A stretch of 5,024 nucleotides of DNA from Lachnospiraceae bacterium (GTDB lineage: Bacteria; Bacillota; Clostridia; Lachnospirales; Lachnospiraceae): NCBI GenBank assembly GCA_019420465.1, contig JAHZHB010000095.1, positions 1 through 5,024 on the forward strand, written 5' to 3'. Positions 4,575-5,024 of this stretch are shown in pieces (the stretch's first letter is position 1; every line of letters starts with the position of its first letter). Under the pieces are notes generated by a model. That model ran no database searches and was not told where the DNA came from. It saw only the letters and a program-made list of their open reading frames with translations. The position numbers and the translations under genes were made by a program.

Positions 4575-5024
4575 ATGACACAGGATAGGAAAAAAACAGC
4601 GCAGCTGATCGCTGACGGAAAAGCCGTACTTGGTATTGAGCTTGGCTCTACCAGGATCAAGGCTGTGCTGATCGATGAAGCACATCATCCCATCGCACAG
4701 GGAGGCTTTGGATGGGAAAACCAGCTGAAAAACGGCATCTGGACGTATGATCTGGATCTGGTATGGCAGGGCATTGAAAGCTGCTACAGCGACCTGAAAA
4801 AGGATATACAGGAAAAGTATCATGTCACACCGACTTCGTATGCGGCTATCGGTTTTTCTGCCATGATGCACGGTTATCTGGTATTTGACAGCAAGGACCG
4901 GCAGCTGGCCGAGTTTCGTACCTGGAGAAATACGATCACAGCGGATGCCGCCGCACAGCTGACTAAGCTTTTTGCCTACAATATCCCGCAGCGATGGAGT
5001 ATCGCCCATGTATACCAGGCTATA
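4575..5024 (+). CDS. FGGY-family carbohydrate kinase, N-terminal part (runs off the window)
   Basis: The first 150 codons of an uninterrupted frame are present. LGIELGSTRIKAVLID (residues 19-34) is the N-terminal phosphate-binding loop of the FGGY/actin-fold sugar kinases, IGFSAMMHGYLVFD (92-105) corresponds to the MHG segment near the sugar site, and FRTWRNT (114-120) to the W-[RN]-N/D substrate-binding region. The family transfers phosphate from ATP to a pentulose or related sugar in the cytoplasm. This subtype resembles Lachnospiraceae kinases I recall near arabinose/ribulose or xylulose genes, but the substrate cannot be fixed from half a protein. Glu22 stands where many FGGY kinases have Asp (GIDxGTT). 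The start is firm: AAGGAGG at 4563-4569, five bases before the ATG. The C-terminal ATPase half lies beyond the window. Confidence 0.88.
   Translation, partial: MTQDRKKTAQLIADGKAVLGIELGSTRIKAVLIDEAHHPIAQGGFGWENQLKNGIWTYDLDLVWQGIESCYSDLKKDIQEKYHVTPTSYAAIGFSAMMHGYLVFDSKDRQLAEFRTWRNTITADAAAQLTKLFAYNIPQRWSIAHVYQAI

Noticed and set aside
4521..5009. 162-aa open frame on the - strand
   Set aside because: Antisense to the FGGY kinase start, which has clear motifs and a strong ribosome binding site.
1..5024. CRISPR array, tRNA, rRNA, insertion sequence or phage genes
   Set aside because: No regularly spaced direct repeats, no cloverleaf or T-arm signature, and no transposase, integrase or phage structural motifs were seen on either strand.

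Overview
The window looks like chromosome of a spore-forming Clostridia member, most likely a Lachnospiraceae gut anaerobe. The reasons are strong AAGGAGG-type ribosome binding sites, a PncC/CinA-C gene behind what may be the tail of pgsA, a clostridial Csp-type germination protease, a small cysteine/glycine-rich spore-coat-like protein, and an FGGY kinase of a type I associate with Lachnospiraceae. No species can be named from the sequence alone.

Layout. Bases 1-32 hold the last codons of an upstream gene on the + strand. Its stop codon overlaps the ribosome binding site of pncC (44-541, +). The pncC stop abuts, base to base, the stop of a convergent two-gene operon of unknown small helical proteins (1176 to 542, - strand; 120 aa then 90 aa, overlapping by one base). 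A likely terminator for the pncC transcript lies inside the 3' end of the opposing 90-aa gene. Divergent from that operon is a 53-aa basic ORF (1265-1426, +). Bases 1427-1616 have no gene but are dense in inverted repeats, including a 27-bp-stem bidirectional terminator and a second terminator-like hairpin. Next comes the 76-aa Cys/Gly-rich protein (1847 to 1617, -), with a good SD and a sigma-K-like promoter.

The centre holds two subtilisin-family (S8) proteases transcribed away from each other. One is a Csp-type protease with prodomain, catalytic domain and jelly-roll insertion (3589 to 1910, -). The other is a compact 280-aa subtilase (3655-4497, +). The 65 bp between their starts contain a palindromic CATACTATATG that can serve as a sporulation-type -10 element in both directions. 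After the small protease, a vegetative-type extended -10 promoter precedes the start of an FGGY carbohydrate kinase that runs off the window (4575-5024, +).

How it fits together. The middle of the window (about 1180-4500) reads as a sporulation/germination neighbourhood: a coat-like protein, a germination-type protease, a companion subtilase, and several start-proximal CATAnnnTA-like elements. It sits between a housekeeping gene (pncC) and a sugar-use gene (FGGY kinase). The protease and PncC identities are firm from motifs. The sporulation regulation is inference from promoter-like sequences that are short enough to occur by chance.
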